In this document: one piece after another, positions 18,169 through 27,928 of the stretch
Numbering within the stretch: the first letter of the stretch is position 1
How the letters are laid out: each line of letters starts with the position of its first letter
Assembly: GCF_025245835.1 (NCBI RefSeq)
Contig: NZ_JAOBWS010000003.1
Span: forward strand, 62,001-126,000
Direction of reading: 5' to 3'
From: Rheinheimera sp. 4Y26
GTDB lineage: Bacteria > Pseudomonadota > Gammaproteobacteria > Enterobacterales > Alteromonadaceae
DNA length: 64,000 bases
Translations under genes and position numbers: made by a program
Notes under the pieces: generated by a model
The model's input: only the letters and a program-made list of their open reading frames with translations
Databases searched by the model: none
What the model was told of the DNA's origin: nothing

Positions 18169-20019
18169 ATGCAACTAAGCAAATCAACACTGGCACTGGC
18201 GGTCACCCTGGCACTACTGGGAGCCTGTTCACCGGCAGAACAAAAAAACACACCAACGCCAGCAACTGCGGCGGCACCACAAAGCACTGCGCCAGTACAA
18301 AGCGAAAGTGAAAAACTGAATGCTTTTTTTGAAGAAGCATTTATGGCGCAGGTGCTGTTAAGCCCAACCAGTCTGACCGGCCTTGGCATCAAACAAGACT
18401 ATGACAAATGGGATGCCTTCACTGACGAGCAGGCCGACAAAGAACTGGCTTTGATAAAAGCTCAGCTTGAGCAGTTAAAAAGCTTTAACTTTGAAGCACT
18501 GGATGCGCAAAGTAAGTTAAGTTATCAGCTGTTTAAACAACAGCTGGAAGATGAAATTGCCGACGACAAATGGCGGTTATACAACTATCCGATCAACCAG
18601 ATGTACGGTTACCACTCGATGGTACCTTCACTGTTGATCAACCAACATAGCATTGACAATGAATCGGATGCCAAAGCTTATATCGCGCGCTTAAACGGCA
18701 TTTTACCTTTGTTTCAGCAGGTCACAGTGCAGCTGGACAAAAGAGCTGAACTTGGCATTATTCCGCCAAAATTTGTATTTCCGCATGCCATCAACGCCAG
18801 TAAAAACGTGATCACAGGCGCGCCTTTTAGCGAAGGTGCAGACAGCACTTTACTGGAAGATTTCCGCGGTAAAGTCAATAAACTGACCATTGACGAAGCC
18901 GCCAAACAAATGCTGATTAAAGAAGCTGAAGTGGCGTTGGTGAGCAGTGTTAAACCTGCTTATGAGCATTTGATCAACCACTTAACCACACTTGAGACTA
19001 AAGCAGGCACAGACGATGGCGTCTGGCGTTTTAAAGATGGTGCGGAGTTTTATAACAACGCGCTCAAACGCACCACCACCACCAATATGACTGCAGACCA
19101 AATCCACGAGCTTGGGCTGTCAGAAGTGGCCCGCATTCATGCCGAAATGAACGCAATTATGCAAAAGGTTGGTTTTAAAGGTGATTTGCAGGCGTTTTTT
19201 GCCTTTATGCGTGAAGACGCGCAGTTTTATTATCCTGATAACGCCGAAGGTAAAGCGGCTTATTTAGCTGAAGCCACCCGAGTTATCGACGTGATGAAAG
19301 GCAAGCTGGATGAGCTGTTCCTGGTCAAGCCCAAAGCCGATATGGTGGTCAAAGCAGTTGAACCTTTCCGCGAACAATCGGCAGGTAAAGCTTTTTATGA
19401 ACAGCCATCAATGGACGGCTCGCGCCCTGGTATTTATTACGCCAACCTGTACCGCATGAAAGGCATGCCAAAATACGAACTGGAAGCTTTGGCTTACCAT
19501 GAAGGTATTCCGGGTCACCATATGCAAATTGCCATTTCACAGGAGCTGGAAAACGTACCTAAGTTCCGCCGTTTTGGTGGTTACACCGCTTATATCGAAG
19601 GCTGGGGTTTGTACACTGAGTTATTGCCAAAAGAAATTGGCATGTATCAGGACCCCTACTCTGACTTTGGCCGTTTAGCGATGGAACTGTGGCGCGCCTG
19701 CCGTCTGGTAGTTGACACCGGTATTCATGCGAAAAAATGGACCCGCGAAGAAGCTATTGCTTACCTTGCGAAAAACACCCCAAATGCTGCTTCTGAACAG
19801 GTCAACGCCATTGAACGTTATATCGTGATGCCATCTCAGGCCACAGCCTACAAAATTGGCATGATCAAAATTGTTGAGCTGCGCGAAAAAGCTAAAACAG
19901 CGCTGGGTGACAAGTTTGATATCCGTGAATTCCATGACGTCGTGCTGAAAAACGGTGCTGTACCACTGGATGTGCTGGAAATGCTGGTTGACGACTATAT
20001 CAAGGCCAAACAGGCATAA
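18169..20019 (+). CDS. DUF885 family lipoprotein, probable metallohydrolase
   Basis: A 616-residue secreted lipoprotein. The N-terminus is a signal peptide ending in the lipobox LLGAC, then a Pro/Ala/Thr-rich linker. The DUF885 domain fills the rest; its signature HEGIPGHHMQ starts at about residue 444 and supplies the expected metal-binding His and Glu. Further motifs are YTAYIEGWGLYTE and YIVMPSQATAYKIG. Similarity suggests a metal-dependent peptidase or hydrolase of the cell envelope; the substrate is unknown. It has its own terminator. Confidence 0.9.
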   Translation: MQLSKSTLALAVTLALLGACSPAEQKNTPTPATAAAPQSTAPVQSESEKLNAFFEEAFMAQVLLSPTSLTGLGIKQDYDKWDAFTDEQADKELALIKAQLEQLKSFNFEALDAQSKLSYQLFKQQLEDEIADDKWRLYNYPINQMYGYHSMVPSLLINQHSIDNESDAKAYIARLNGILPLFQQVTVQLDKRAELGIIPPKFVFPHAINASKNVITGAPFSEGADSTLLEDFRGKVNKLTIDEAAKQMLIKEAEVALVSSVKPAYEHLINHLTTLETKAGTDDGVWRFKDGAEFYNNALKRTTTTNMTADQIHELGLSEVARIHAEMNAIMQKVGFKGDLQAFFAFMREDAQFYYPDNAEGKAAYLAEATRVIDVMKGKLDELFLVKPKADMVVKAVEPFREQSAGKAFYEQPSMDGSRPGIYYANLYRMKGMPKYELEALAYHEGIPGHHMQIAISQELENVPKFRRFGGYTAYIEGWGLYTELLPKEIGMYQDPYSDFGRLAMELWRACRLVVDTGIHAKKWTREEAIAYLAKNTPNAASEQVNAIERYIVMPSQATAYKIGMIKIVELREKAKTALGDKFDIREFHDVVLKNGAVPLDVLEMLVDDYIKAKQA

Positions 20020-20042
20020 CGCTGATTTGGTTTGTCTTGTAC

Positions 20043-20070
20043 AAAACGCCGCTTTATGCGGCGTTTTTTT
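20043..20070 (+). terminator. Intrinsic terminator after the DUF885 gene
   Basis: Stem aaaacgccgc / gcggcgtttt with a 5-nt loop, then a run of T to 20070. Confidence 0.85.
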
Positions 20071-20238
20071 ATTGGCAGAAACAGAGCAAGCCACGGTGTC
20101 ATGCCCGTTAAACGCCCCGGGGAAAATACATAAAAGCCGTTCGGATTAAAAGCAAACCGCCGTCTGGCATTGGAATAAACTTGCATCAAAAGCACGCTAT
20201 TGCGTATGCTCCGGCTAAACAACCTATTGGAAATTCAG

Positions 20239-21204
20239 ATGATTACTCTTCATCTCTATGAGCCGGAGAGCCAGCAATGGCGCAATGGCGATCGCAGTTT
20301 GCTGAATTTACCTTTGCATGGTGACCAAAAGCTTTGGGTGAACTTATCCAACGCCAGTTATCTTGAACAACAGCAACTGTTAAAAGATTTTGGCATTCAT
20401 CCGGAAATTGCTGAAGACTATCTGCGTGAACGTCACCCACCCAAATTGGAAAGTTTTGATGGTTTTACCTTAATGATTCTGCGCGCGTACGCCGGTAAAG
20501 ATTTTCGTGATTATCCGGGGCACGCCCAGCTCAGCCTGTTATTTTCCAACCAGGTGCTGCTGTATAAGTGTCAGCTGCCGGAGCAGGATTACCCCTATGC
20601 GCTGCCATCATTTGACGTCAACAAACCTATGATGCCTATTACCGACTGGATCAAACATTATATCCATGCGGTGTCGGCCAGTTACCTGGAAAAACTGATC
20701 AACTTTGAAGATGAACTCAGCGAGTTTGAAGATGCCATGCTGCATCATGGTGACGACCATAAAATGTCGCAAATTATGCGTTATCGATCAGTATTTCGGA
20801 AACTGGACCGCAACCTGGCTTATCAAAAAGAAATGTTTGCCGACTTATTGCTGCAGGAGCGCGAACATTTATTAAAAACCCAGTTCCAGCAAGTGGAACT
20901 ACGTGATTTTTATGAAAAATTTGAACGATTACACAGTATGACCCAGATGTATTATGACCAGCTTGGTGATTTGGTCAGCGGTTATATGTCCACCTCCAAC
21001 CACCAGATTAACGAAAGAATGAAACTGCTGACCATGGTATCGGCGGTCTTTATTCCGCTCACTTTTATTGTTGGGGTTTATGGCATGAACTTCGATAATA
21101 TGCCAGAGCTGCATATAGAAACGGGTTATTACTGGACTCTGGCTGGCATGGCGGTACTGGCGCTTGCCATGATGCTGGGTTTTAAAATTAAACGCTGGTG
21201 GTAA
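20239..21204 (+). CDS. corA: CorA-family divalent cation transporter
   Basis: A 321-residue CorA-type channel for Mg2+ (Co2+ or Zn2+ possible). A long N-terminal cytoplasmic alpha/beta domain is followed by a stalk helix and two C-terminal transmembrane helices; the first ends in the diagnostic YGMNF (GVYGMNFDNMPE) and the chain ends with basic KIKRWW. ATG 20239 has a GGA element 8 bases upstream, preferred to the in-frame ATG at 20200. It could equally be named as a ZntB-like relative; the metal is not determined by sequence. Confidence 0.9.
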   Translation: MITLHLYEPESQQWRNGDRSLLNLPLHGDQKLWVNLSNASYLEQQQLLKDFGIHPEIAEDYLRERHPPKLESFDGFTLMILRAYAGKDFRDYPGHAQLSLLFSNQVLLYKCQLPEQDYPYALPSFDVNKPMMPITDWIKHYIHAVSASYLEKLINFEDELSEFEDAMLHHGDDHKMSQIMRYRSVFRKLDRNLAYQKEMFADLLLQEREHLLKTQFQQVELRDFYEKFERLHSMTQMYYDQLGDLVSGYMSTSNHQINERMKLLTMVSAVFIPLTFIVGVYGMNFDNMPELHIETGYYWTLAGMAVLALAMMLGFKIKRWW

Positions 21205-21362
21205 AGCGTTCTGGCTGCTGTTGGCCTTCGGTATATTTTCCAAAAAAAATCGCAAAAATGTCGTTGAATTGACTATAAAACAACAGGCTGGCTGCGGTAT
21301 TATCGCGCCTCTTTTTATCACCGGTTTGGCGTTCGCCAAAATGCGGGTTGCACGGGGTGGGC

Positions 21363-22712
21363 ATGGCTGAAAATCAACTGCTGGATATCAAAGAAATCGT
21401 CCGCGATAGCTTCGACGAGCAGGAAGTTGAACAGCTTGGCCTGAAACTCAGTGCGCTGGAACCGGAAGAAATTGCTGTTGCGCTCGAAGCTATGCCGCTG
21501 GAGCAGCGGATCAGCACCTGGCAAAGCCTGCATGCCGACGAACAAATCCATGCGCTGACCTACATGCGCGACGACGCGCGTGAGAACATCTTTAAACAAC
21601 TGGATGACGCTGAACTGTCAGCGCTGGTTGAGCGGCTGGATGTTGACGACCTGATTGAGATGCTGGACGAGCTGCCGGCTGCTGTGTATCAGGAAGCCTG
21701 CTCTAAACTGGATGCCAGCGAAAAACTCTGGCTGGCCACCGCCCTTGCTTATACCGACGAGCAGTGTGGCCGTTATGCCGACCACGACGTTTTAACCATC
21801 CGCAATAACGCCAAAGTGCGTGATGCCATCCGGCTGTTTAAAAAACTCAATGAAGACGCTGAATATCACGATGCCCTGATGGTGGTTGACCGTACCGGCC
21901 GTTATGTCGGTTTGTTGCTTGCCACCAATATTCTGGGCCAGCCCAGCCATTTGCCTTTGGTTGAATTTATCGACAAAGATGCCCCTGTGGTGGAAGGTGT
22001 GATGGATTTGGATCAGGGCTCGGACATAGTGGCACGCTCAGGTTATACCGCCCTTGCGGTGATTGATGATGAAGGCAAACTGCTTGGCCGAATCTCCATT
22101 GGTGAAGCGCTGGAAAACGTGCGCCGTAGCCTGGAAAGCCAGTTTATGCATACAGCAGGTTTAGACGAAACTGAAGACTTATTCTCACCTGTGCTTAGTA
22201 GCGCCAAACGTCGTGCTGTCTGGCTTGGCATTAATTTATTGACTGCCTTTTTAGCGGCCTGGACCATAGGCTTGTTTGAAGCCACCTTGCAACAGGTGGT
22301 GGCGCTTGCGGTACTGATGCCTATCGTTGCCAGTATGGGTGGTATTGCCGGCAGTCAGACCTTAACCCTGATCATCCGCGGTCTGGCTTTAGGCCAGCTT
22401 ACCCCACAAACCTACTGGACTTTATTGCGCAAAGAGCTTGGCGTTGGCCTGCTCAATGGCTTGCTGTGGGCTGCGGTGATTGCCGTTGTCACCTACTTCT
22501 GGTTTGGCGATATGATCATCGGCGCTGTCATTGGTATGGCCATTATTATTAATATTCTGGTGGCTGCCGCGTCCGGTGTGCTGATCCCGGTCTGGCTGGA
22601 AAAAGCCAAAATTGACCCGGCGCTGTCCGGCTCTGTCATTTTGACCACTGTCACAGATGTGATTGGCTTTTTTGTGTTTTTAGGCTTGGGTAGCCTGCTG
22701 CTACTGCCTTAA
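21363..22712 (+). CDS. mgtE: MgtE-family Mg2+ transporter
   Basis: A 449-residue MgtE protein: an N-terminal superhelical domain (residues about 15-125, with LPLEQR and LDVDDLIEMLDELP repeats), two CBS domains (about 130-255), then five membrane helices with the signature PIVASMGGIAGSQTLTLIIRGLALGQ and PALSGSVILTTVTDVIGFF. ATG 21363 has a GGGG element close upstream; the in-frame TTG 15 bases before it is unlikely. It lies beside a CorA-type gene, so two unrelated Mg2+ import routes sit together. Confidence 0.95.
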   Translation: MAENQLLDIKEIVRDSFDEQEVEQLGLKLSALEPEEIAVALEAMPLEQRISTWQSLHADEQIHALTYMRDDARENIFKQLDDAELSALVERLDVDDLIEMLDELPAAVYQEACSKLDASEKLWLATALAYTDEQCGRYADHDVLTIRNNAKVRDAIRLFKKLNEDAEYHDALMVVDRTGRYVGLLLATNILGQPSHLPLVEFIDKDAPVVEGVMDLDQGSDIVARSGYTALAVIDDEGKLLGRISIGEALENVRRSLESQFMHTAGLDETEDLFSPVLSSAKRRAVWLGINLLTAFLAAWTIGLFEATLQQVVALAVLMPIVASMGGIAGSQTLTLIIRGLALGQLTPQTYWTLLRKELGVGLLNGLLWAAVIAVVTYFWFGDMIIGAVIGMAIIINILVAAASGVLIPVWLEKAKIDPALSGSVILTTVTDVIGFFVFLGLGSLLLLP

Positions 22713-22823
22713 AACACAAACAGAAAAAAACTTCAGAAAACCAATCACTTTGCTGTTATTTGACCCAAGCCTCACTACAATATCAGCAAGAAGGCGGCAA
22801 GCCAGTTCTGCTTTGGAGTCTGC

Positions 22824-23729
22824 ATGAAGATCGCTTTGTTATCACGCAACGCTGAGCTCTATTCCAGCAAAAGGCTGGTGGAGGCCGCAGTCGCACGCGG
22901 CCATCAGGTGGACGTGATAGATCCCATTTTGTGTTACATGAATATCAACCACAATGCCTTGTCCATTCACTACCGCGGCGAAGCTTTAACCGGTTATGAC
23001 GCCGTCATACCACGCATTGGTGCTTCTATTACTTTTTACGGCAGTGCAGTCTTGCGCCAGTTTGAAATGATGGACGTGTATTGCCTGAATAATGCCGCCG
23101 CCATTGGCCGCGCCCGCGATAAACTGAATTCTTTGCAGTTATTGGCGCGGGATGGTATTGGCCTGCCTATCACAGGCTTTGCCGATAAACCCGGTGATAT
23201 TCCGGATTTAATTGAAATGGTTGGTGGTGCGCCGTTGGTAATTAAACTGCTTGAAGGCACCCAGGGAATAGGTGTGGTGCTGGCCGAAACCCGCACCGCC
23301 GCTGAAAGCGTGATTGAAGCTTTTATGGGGCTGAACGCCAATATTCTGGTGCAGGAATATATCCGCGAGGCGAAAGGCGCGGATATCCGCTGTTTTGTCA
23401 TTGGCAATAAAGTGGTAGCTGCGATGAAACGTCAGGCCAAAGAAGGGGAATTCCGCTCCAATTTACACAGAGGCGGCACTGCTACCAAAGTCAAACTCAG
23501 TAAAGCCGAGCGGCAAACTGCCATCAAGGCGGCCCGTTGTATGGGACTGAACGTTGCAGGTGTGGATATTCTGCGCTCCAATAATGGCCCTGTGGTGATG
23601 GAAGTGAACAGCTCACCCGGCCTTGAAGGCATTGAAGCGGCCAGTGAAATAGATGTGGCCGATGCGATGATTGAGTATCTGGAGCAACAGGTACTGCGGG
23701 CACAACAAAAAATGATGGATAAAAGCTGA
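22824..23729 (+). CDS. rimK: RimK-type ATP-grasp glutamate ligase
   Basis: A 301-residue ATP-grasp ligase. E. coli RimK adds glutamates to the C-terminus of ribosomal protein S6. The sequence contains MKIALLSRN at the start, [19 protein letters not shown], the [16 protein letters not shown] region and [14 protein letters not shown], collinear with RimK. Its stop overlaps the start of a zinc-hydrolase gene (ATGA), pointing to a coupled pair. No rimB-type aspartyl protease gene lies beside it. Confidence 0.94.
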   Translation: MKIALLSRNAELYSSKRLVEAAVARGHQVDVIDPILCYMNINHNALSIHYRGEALTGYDAVIPRIGASITFYGSAVLRQFEMMDVYCLNNAAAIGRARDKLNSLQLLARDGIGLPITGFADKPGDIPDLIEMVGGAPLVIKLLEGTQGIGVVLAETRTAAESVIEAFMGLNANILVQEYIREAKGADIRCFVIGNKVVAAMKRQAKEGEFRSNLHRGGTATKVKLSKAERQTAIKAARCMGLNVAGVDILRSNNGPVVMEVNSSPGLEGIEAASEIDVADAMIEYLEQQVLRAQQKMMDKS

Positions 23730-24811
23730 TGACTGAATCCGATCTGACCCGGGCAAGTTCACTGCCACTGGCTGAACCTTTTGAGTTTGGCGACAGCATC
23801 ATTGCCCCAGGTAGCAGAGCTGTGGTGGATATCCCTTTTGGTAAACTGTACACCCACACTGAGCTTAATATCGGCGCCCATGTTATTCATGGTAAAAAAC
23901 CAGGGCCTGTACTGCTGATTACCGCCGCTTTGCATGGTGATGAAATTAATGGCGTAGAAATTTGTCGTCGCTTGTTAAAACTTCCAAAAATTAACAGCTT
24001 ACGCGGTACTTTGGTGGTAGTTCCCATCGTCAATACTTATGGGTTTGTGCAGCAGTCACGTTATTTACCCGACAGACGCGACTTAAACCGTAGTTTCCCA
24101 GGCAGCGAAAAGGGTTCTCTGGGTAGCCGGATGGCCTGGCAATTTACTGATCGCATTTTAAAAAAATGCACCCATGTCATTGATTTACACACTGGGGCTA
24201 TTCATCGTTCTAACCTGCCGCAGGTACGCGCCACTTCCCGCGACAAAGTGTCGTTAAAAATGGCGGAAAGTTTTAACGCCCCCATTATTATTAAAGCCGC
24301 CAGCCGTGACGGGACCATGCGCGGCACCGCCAATAACATGGGCATTCCGATTATTTTGTATGAAGCAGGTGAAGCGCTGCGTTTTGATGAACAGTCGATC
24401 AAAATTGGTGTGCGGGGTATTGTTAATGTGATGCATAGCCTTGGCATGTTAAGGACAATGCGCAAACAGGAAAAAACCCAATCGTTATTCTCGAAAAAAA
24501 GTAGCTGGGTGCGGGCAGAGCACGACGGCATAGCCCGTTATTATTTTGGCCTTGGGCAAAAAGTAGAAACCGGCGATGTACTGGCGCATATTTATTCACC
24601 CTACTCCGACTTTGAAGTGGCGGTAACCGCGACTTTTAGCGGCATTATTATTGGCCGCAATAACTTGCCGCTGATCAACGAAGGTGAAGCTTTATTTCAT
24701 ATTGCTGAAGTCAGTGCGCTGGATGAAGCGGAAAAAACCATTGACGCTATCAGTGACGAAGTAGACAGCGCCATGCCGGCAGTTTTAGGTGGTGAGTTTG
24801 GTTTAGTATAA
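23729..24811 (+). CDS. Succinylglutamate desuccinylase/aspartoacylase-family zinc hydrolase
   Basis: A 360-residue M14-like zinc amidohydrolase. The first zinc pair is in HGDE near residue 71 and the third ligand in VIDLHTG near residue 151; RDLNRSFPG supplies the substrate-binding Asn-Arg. After about residue 255 a C-terminal beta-rich domain resembles a biotinyl-like barrel (GIARYYFGLGQKVETGDVLAHI). Translationally coupled to rimK, it may cleave or process an N-acyl amino acid or glutamyl product linked to RimK; that link is inference from gene order. Confidence 0.88.
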   Translation: MTESDLTRASSLPLAEPFEFGDSIIAPGSRAVVDIPFGKLYTHTELNIGAHVIHGKKPGPVLLITAALHGDEINGVEICRRLLKLPKINSLRGTLVVVPIVNTYGFVQQSRYLPDRRDLNRSFPGSEKGSLGSRMAWQFTDRILKKCTHVIDLHTGAIHRSNLPQVRATSRDKVSLKMAESFNAPIIIKAASRDGTMRGTANNMGIPIILYEAGEALRFDEQSIKIGVRGIVNVMHSLGMLRTMRKQEKTQSLFSKKSSWVRAEHDGIARYYFGLGQKVETGDVLAHIYSPYSDFEVAVTATFSGIIIGRNNLPLINEGEALFHIAEVSALDEAEKTIDAISDEVDSAMPAVLGGEFGLV

Positions 24812-24875
24812 CGACCTGCTTTCACCTTGTGGCATTAGACAGCGATTGTACTGATGCCATGCTTGGCTTGTGATG

Positions 24876-25634
24876 TTATTTGGCTATCACTACATCATAA
24901 TCTTTTAACTTGGGTACCTGCTGCTGCAGCTCAGTTTCAATCTCATCCAGTTCACGCAGACGCTGACAAAACAATACAGATTTTTCTTCCAGCTCTTCGG
25001 CTTTGGCGTCCAGACCCAGATTAATTTTGCTGATCAGCTGCTCTACACTTTGCCAGTCCTGACTTTCACTGCGCTCAAAGTTGTCATCGGTTTGCCTTAG
25101 TGCATCGCGCAATGCCCCCCAGACAGCACCCACGGTATTTTTTGCCAGCGCCGTCAGGTTATCTTTGAGTTCACCATGTAAAAATGCATCCATCTCATTC
25201 AGGCTTTGTGGCGCCAGATAAAAATGTTCACCACTTCGCACAAAACGCGACATCAGCTGATAGGTGGTTTCGCGCACCAGCGCCTGCCACTCTTCCTGTT
25301 GAGTTTCGTTGCCAACACCAATCAACATGCCTTCAATCGCCGATAAACCAAGCTCAACGCTATCAACGGCGATGGCCACCACCTGAGGCACAAACTTACG
25401 CATGCCCTGGCTGTATTGCGCAAGCAAAGCTGTGTTTTCAGGTGACAAGGTGATCCACTGACCCTGAATAAATAACTGTTGGTCCTGATTGATCTGAAAC
25501 TGGGTTCTGTCGTCGGTCAGCACGCGGATTTGATCCGGTGAAATCAGAATGCCATGGCGAAATGCCATCTGACATTCACTGGCAGAAGCAACAGCGGACA
25601 AAAAAAGCAGAATAAAGCAGCAGACAAATTGCAA
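24876..25634 (-). CDS. DUF2884 (YggN-like) periplasmic protein, TTG start
   Basis: A 252-residue secreted protein resembling YggN of enterobacteria. A signal peptide covers about residues 1-19 (ending SASE). The mature part contains ECQMAFRHGILISPDQIR and a C-terminal helical region with charged repeats, ending in a predicted coiled coil. The only start ahead of the signal peptide is TTG at 25634, directly after an in-frame TAG, with GGGG about 6 bases upstream; the signal peptide lacks the usual positive charge, so the N-terminus is not certain. Function unknown. Confidence 0.8.
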   Translation of the reverse strand: MQFVCCFILLFLSAVASASECQMAFRHGILISPDQIRVLTDDRTQFQINQDQQLFIQGQWITLSPENTALLAQYSQGMRKFVPQVVAIAVDSVELGLSAIEGMLIGVGNETQQEEWQALVRETTYQLMSRFVRSGEHFYLAPQSLNEMDAFLHGELKDNLTALAKNTVGAVWGALRDALRQTDDNFERSESQDWQSVEQLISKINLGLDAKAEELEEKSVLFCQRLRELDEIETELQQQVPKLKDYDVVIAK

Positions 25635-25682
25635 TTGCTACCCCGGCAGCGACGAATTAAAACAACTGTTTTGCAGCATAAC

Positions 25683-25708
25683 AAAAAGCCGGAGCAGAAG
25701 CACCGGCT
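25683..25708 (-). terminator. Intrinsic terminator after the FapA-like gene
   Basis: A 9-bp stem with one mismatch (25687-25695 with 25700-25708), AGAA loop on the plus strand, followed on the minus strand by TTTTT. Confidence 0.7.
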
Positions 25709-25754
25709 GACGTCGCAGCAGACGCTGCATTGGTCTTTCAGTTCACTGACGGAG

Positions 25755-27431
25755 TTACAACAGTGGGTCCAGCTTCAGCGCTGCATCAACAATCTTAATT
25801 AAACTCGGCCCATGCTCTCTTTTGGTGGATAAACGCTCTGTACCAAGCAGCACCTCAACACCGGCATATAACTGTTGTTTCACCAGTATTGCAGCTTCCC
25901 CCATCAGGGTCAGTTTTTGTTGCTCCAGCCGTTTAATATCTTCAATTAAAGCAACAGCCACTGCTTTTTGCGCTTCAAATTCTTCAATAAAAGCATTGAT
26001 ATGCTCATTGGTGGCATCAGATTTTTCCAGCTTTTTCAGCTCATCGATGCCTTGTTTAATTTGTTCCATCTCAAGTTTGATGGCCGCCACGTTTTGGCGC
26101 AGTGCCTGCTGTTTTTCAACCACTGGGTCGATACGGCGATTCAGATCCAGCTTCAGCGAACTTTCCGAAGGCGACCCTAACACACCGGCTTTGATGCCCA
26201 AATCCAGATAAAAACTGCCACCCACCACTTTGCCGGTCAGTTTATCTTCCGGGCCAGCCACCACCATCCTGGCGGACACTTTGCAATGGTTAATTTGTTT
26301 ACTGGCGTGAAAATCACCTTCGGCATTAATCTCGGCGTATTGCGCTAAGGTACAACGGATATCGCCTTTGGCTTTCACTACGGTACTGAACAGCTCTTCG
26401 TCACTGTCTTCACTACTGAGCTGGTGACCAATCACAGAGCCACCGATAGACACATCACCACCGGCCTCGATCAGCGCACCTTCCATAGTGCCTTTGATAA
26501 ATACATTACCACCGGCAATGACTTTCATACTTTCGGTCACGTCACCGTTAACGATCACCGCCCCTTTAAACTGTATATGGCCGGTGGATAAATCAACTTT
26601 TTTAACGGAGTAAACTTCGTCAACCGCTGCACCAGCTTCCAGCACCCGTGGCATGCCATCGCGGCAGGCCAATAATAAGTCCGGATCAGATGGGCTGACT
26701 TCTGCGCCCTCACCCGGTTTCCATTCCAGTGGCTGACCAGGAGGTGCCAGCGTAATTTCACCACGTACGTTGATGCCGTCCACTCCTTTGGTGGGGGGTA
26801 AACGCCGCACCACAGGCTGACCAGCGACCACAGCAGGGATCACACCAAAGTCGCGTAAATCGACCCGGCTCTGGCTCAGTACCACAGGCTTATTACTGCG
26901 TGCAGCCATGCCTTCAACCAAAGGCTCAAAACGGGCGTTTAAGCCTGGCTCCATCAGCCGGCCAATGGCAATCACCTGACTGGTGACAGTGCCGGGTTCG
27001 GCTCTGCTGGCGGCGGTCACTAACTGGACTATCTGCTCTTTTTGAAAACCAAAATGAATACCATAATCCTGCGCCGCTTTGACTAAATCATTGGCAGACA
27101 CGGGGTTTCCCCCCCATGCGGCAGTGACGGAGGCCGTTGCCGTCATGGCATCAGCTGAAATTTCGAGTTTGAGTTCGGCATTTTTGCGTAGCGCTATTTT
27201 GCGCTGTATACGGGAACCGTCGGGGCGTTTTTGCAGTTTAATATCAGACTGAACAGCCTGATAATCAGCCATCAGCTGATTTATTTGTTCGGTCAGCACA
27301 AAACAGCGGCTGTAACCCGCAGCATTTAATGCCTCCAGCACCTGAGCACCGGATAAAGGCAACAATGAAACAGCGATCTCCACCAGGATGGCGTCGTCAT
27401 TTCGGCTAAATTGCATGCGGATAGAGTTCAC
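25755..27431 (-). CDS. FapA/DUF342 domain protein
   Basis: A 558-residue DUF342 protein (FapA, flagellar assembly protein A family). The N-terminal part holds the FapA_N region with RVDLRDFGVIPAVVAGQPVVRRLPP and GVDGINVRGE; the middle is a right-handed beta-helix-like stack of hydrophobic repeats (VNGDVTESMKVIAGGNVFIKGTMEGALIEAGGDVSIGG), and the C-terminus is a coiled coil of about 100 residues. In Vibrio and Bacillus relatives affect cell-surface or flagellar processes. The start is ambiguous: GTG at 27431 or ATG at 27416, neither with a good ribosome binding site. It contains a G7 run at 27109-27115. Confidence 0.88.
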   Translation of the reverse strand: MNSIRMQFSRNDDAILVEIAVSLLPLSGAQVLEALNAAGYSRCFVLTEQINQLMADYQAVQSDIKLQKRPDGSRIQRKIALRKNAELKLEISADAMTATASVTAAWGGNPVSANDLVKAAQDYGIHFGFQKEQIVQLVTAASRAEPGTVTSQVIAIGRLMEPGLNARFEPLVEGMAARSNKPVVLSQSRVDLRDFGVIPAVVAGQPVVRRLPPTKGVDGINVRGEITLAPPGQPLEWKPGEGAEVSPSDPDLLLACRDGMPRVLEAGAAVDEVYSVKKVDLSTGHIQFKGAVIVNGDVTESMKVIAGGNVFIKGTMEGALIEAGGDVSIGGSVIGHQLSSEDSDEELFSTVVKAKGDIRCTLAQYAEINAEGDFHASKQINHCKVSARMVVAGPEDKLTGKVVGGSFYLDLGIKAGVLGSPSESSLKLDLNRRIDPVVEKQQALRQNVAAIKLEMEQIKQGIDELKKLEKSDATNEHINAFIEEFEAQKAVAVALIEDIKRLEQQKLTLMGEAAILVKQQLYAGVEVLLGTERLSTKREHGPSLIKIVDAALKLDPLL

Positions 27432-27494
27432 AGCCAGATCACATCTATAACTTTGTTTAATGGCTACTGAAACAAATTTTCAGCATAAAGGCAA

Positions 27495-27514
27495 GCCCTG
27501 TACCACAACAGGGC
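27495..27514 (-). terminator. Possible weak terminator
   Basis: A 7-bp perfect stem gccctgt / acagggc with a 6-nt loop lies just downstream of the 27530-27880 gene. No clear U-run follows on the minus strand. Confidence 0.3.
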
Positions 27515-27529
27515 ATGACGGAGGTTATA

Positions 27530-27880
27530 TCAGATGTAATTTTCCTGATGAACCCGGATAAATAAATCAGTGCCGGCTTTGCTGTAGTCAATTTTGTATT
27601 CTTTGTTATTCAGCGCCTGCACAAACAACAATGTTTTGTTTTCCCCAAATACATCAGAACTACCGATATCCACCAAATCCATATATCTTTCTTTGGCTTC
27701 AGCGCGGCTGGATGGCACTTCTTCGGTAAAAAGTTTTACACCTGTGCGCGATACAATCACAACAGGATCATGGTCGTCGTTGATCAGTATCAGGTCCAGC
27801 TTTTTCTGTTTGTGGATGATCGTATTGCGGCCGCTAACCAGAAAGGGTCTTTCATAATTACTCATAGGATGATTCACCAT
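27530..27880 (-). CDS. Unrecognised 116-residue protein
   Basis: I do not recognise this protein. It has no signal peptide or membrane segment. It is rich in charged residues and beta-prone stretches (KKLDLILINDDHDPVVIVSRTG, TLLFVQALNNKEYKIDY). ATG 27880 has AGG 6 bases upstream; a second in-frame ATG at 27865 is possible but has no ribosome binding site. It lies between the FapA-like gene and a DUF2982-like gene on the same strand. A small cytosolic protein is the only statement the sequence supports. Confidence 0.7.
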   Translation of the reverse strand: MVNHPMSNYERPFLVSGRNTIIHKQKKLDLILINDDHDPVVIVSRTGVKLFTEEVPSSRAEAKERYMDLVDIGSSDVFGENKTLLFVQALNNKEYKIDYSKAGTDLFIRVHQENYI

Positions 27881-27928
27881 TTTGTGCCTGCTTAATGCTG
27901 GCATTATGATACAGCAGGAAAAATGTGT

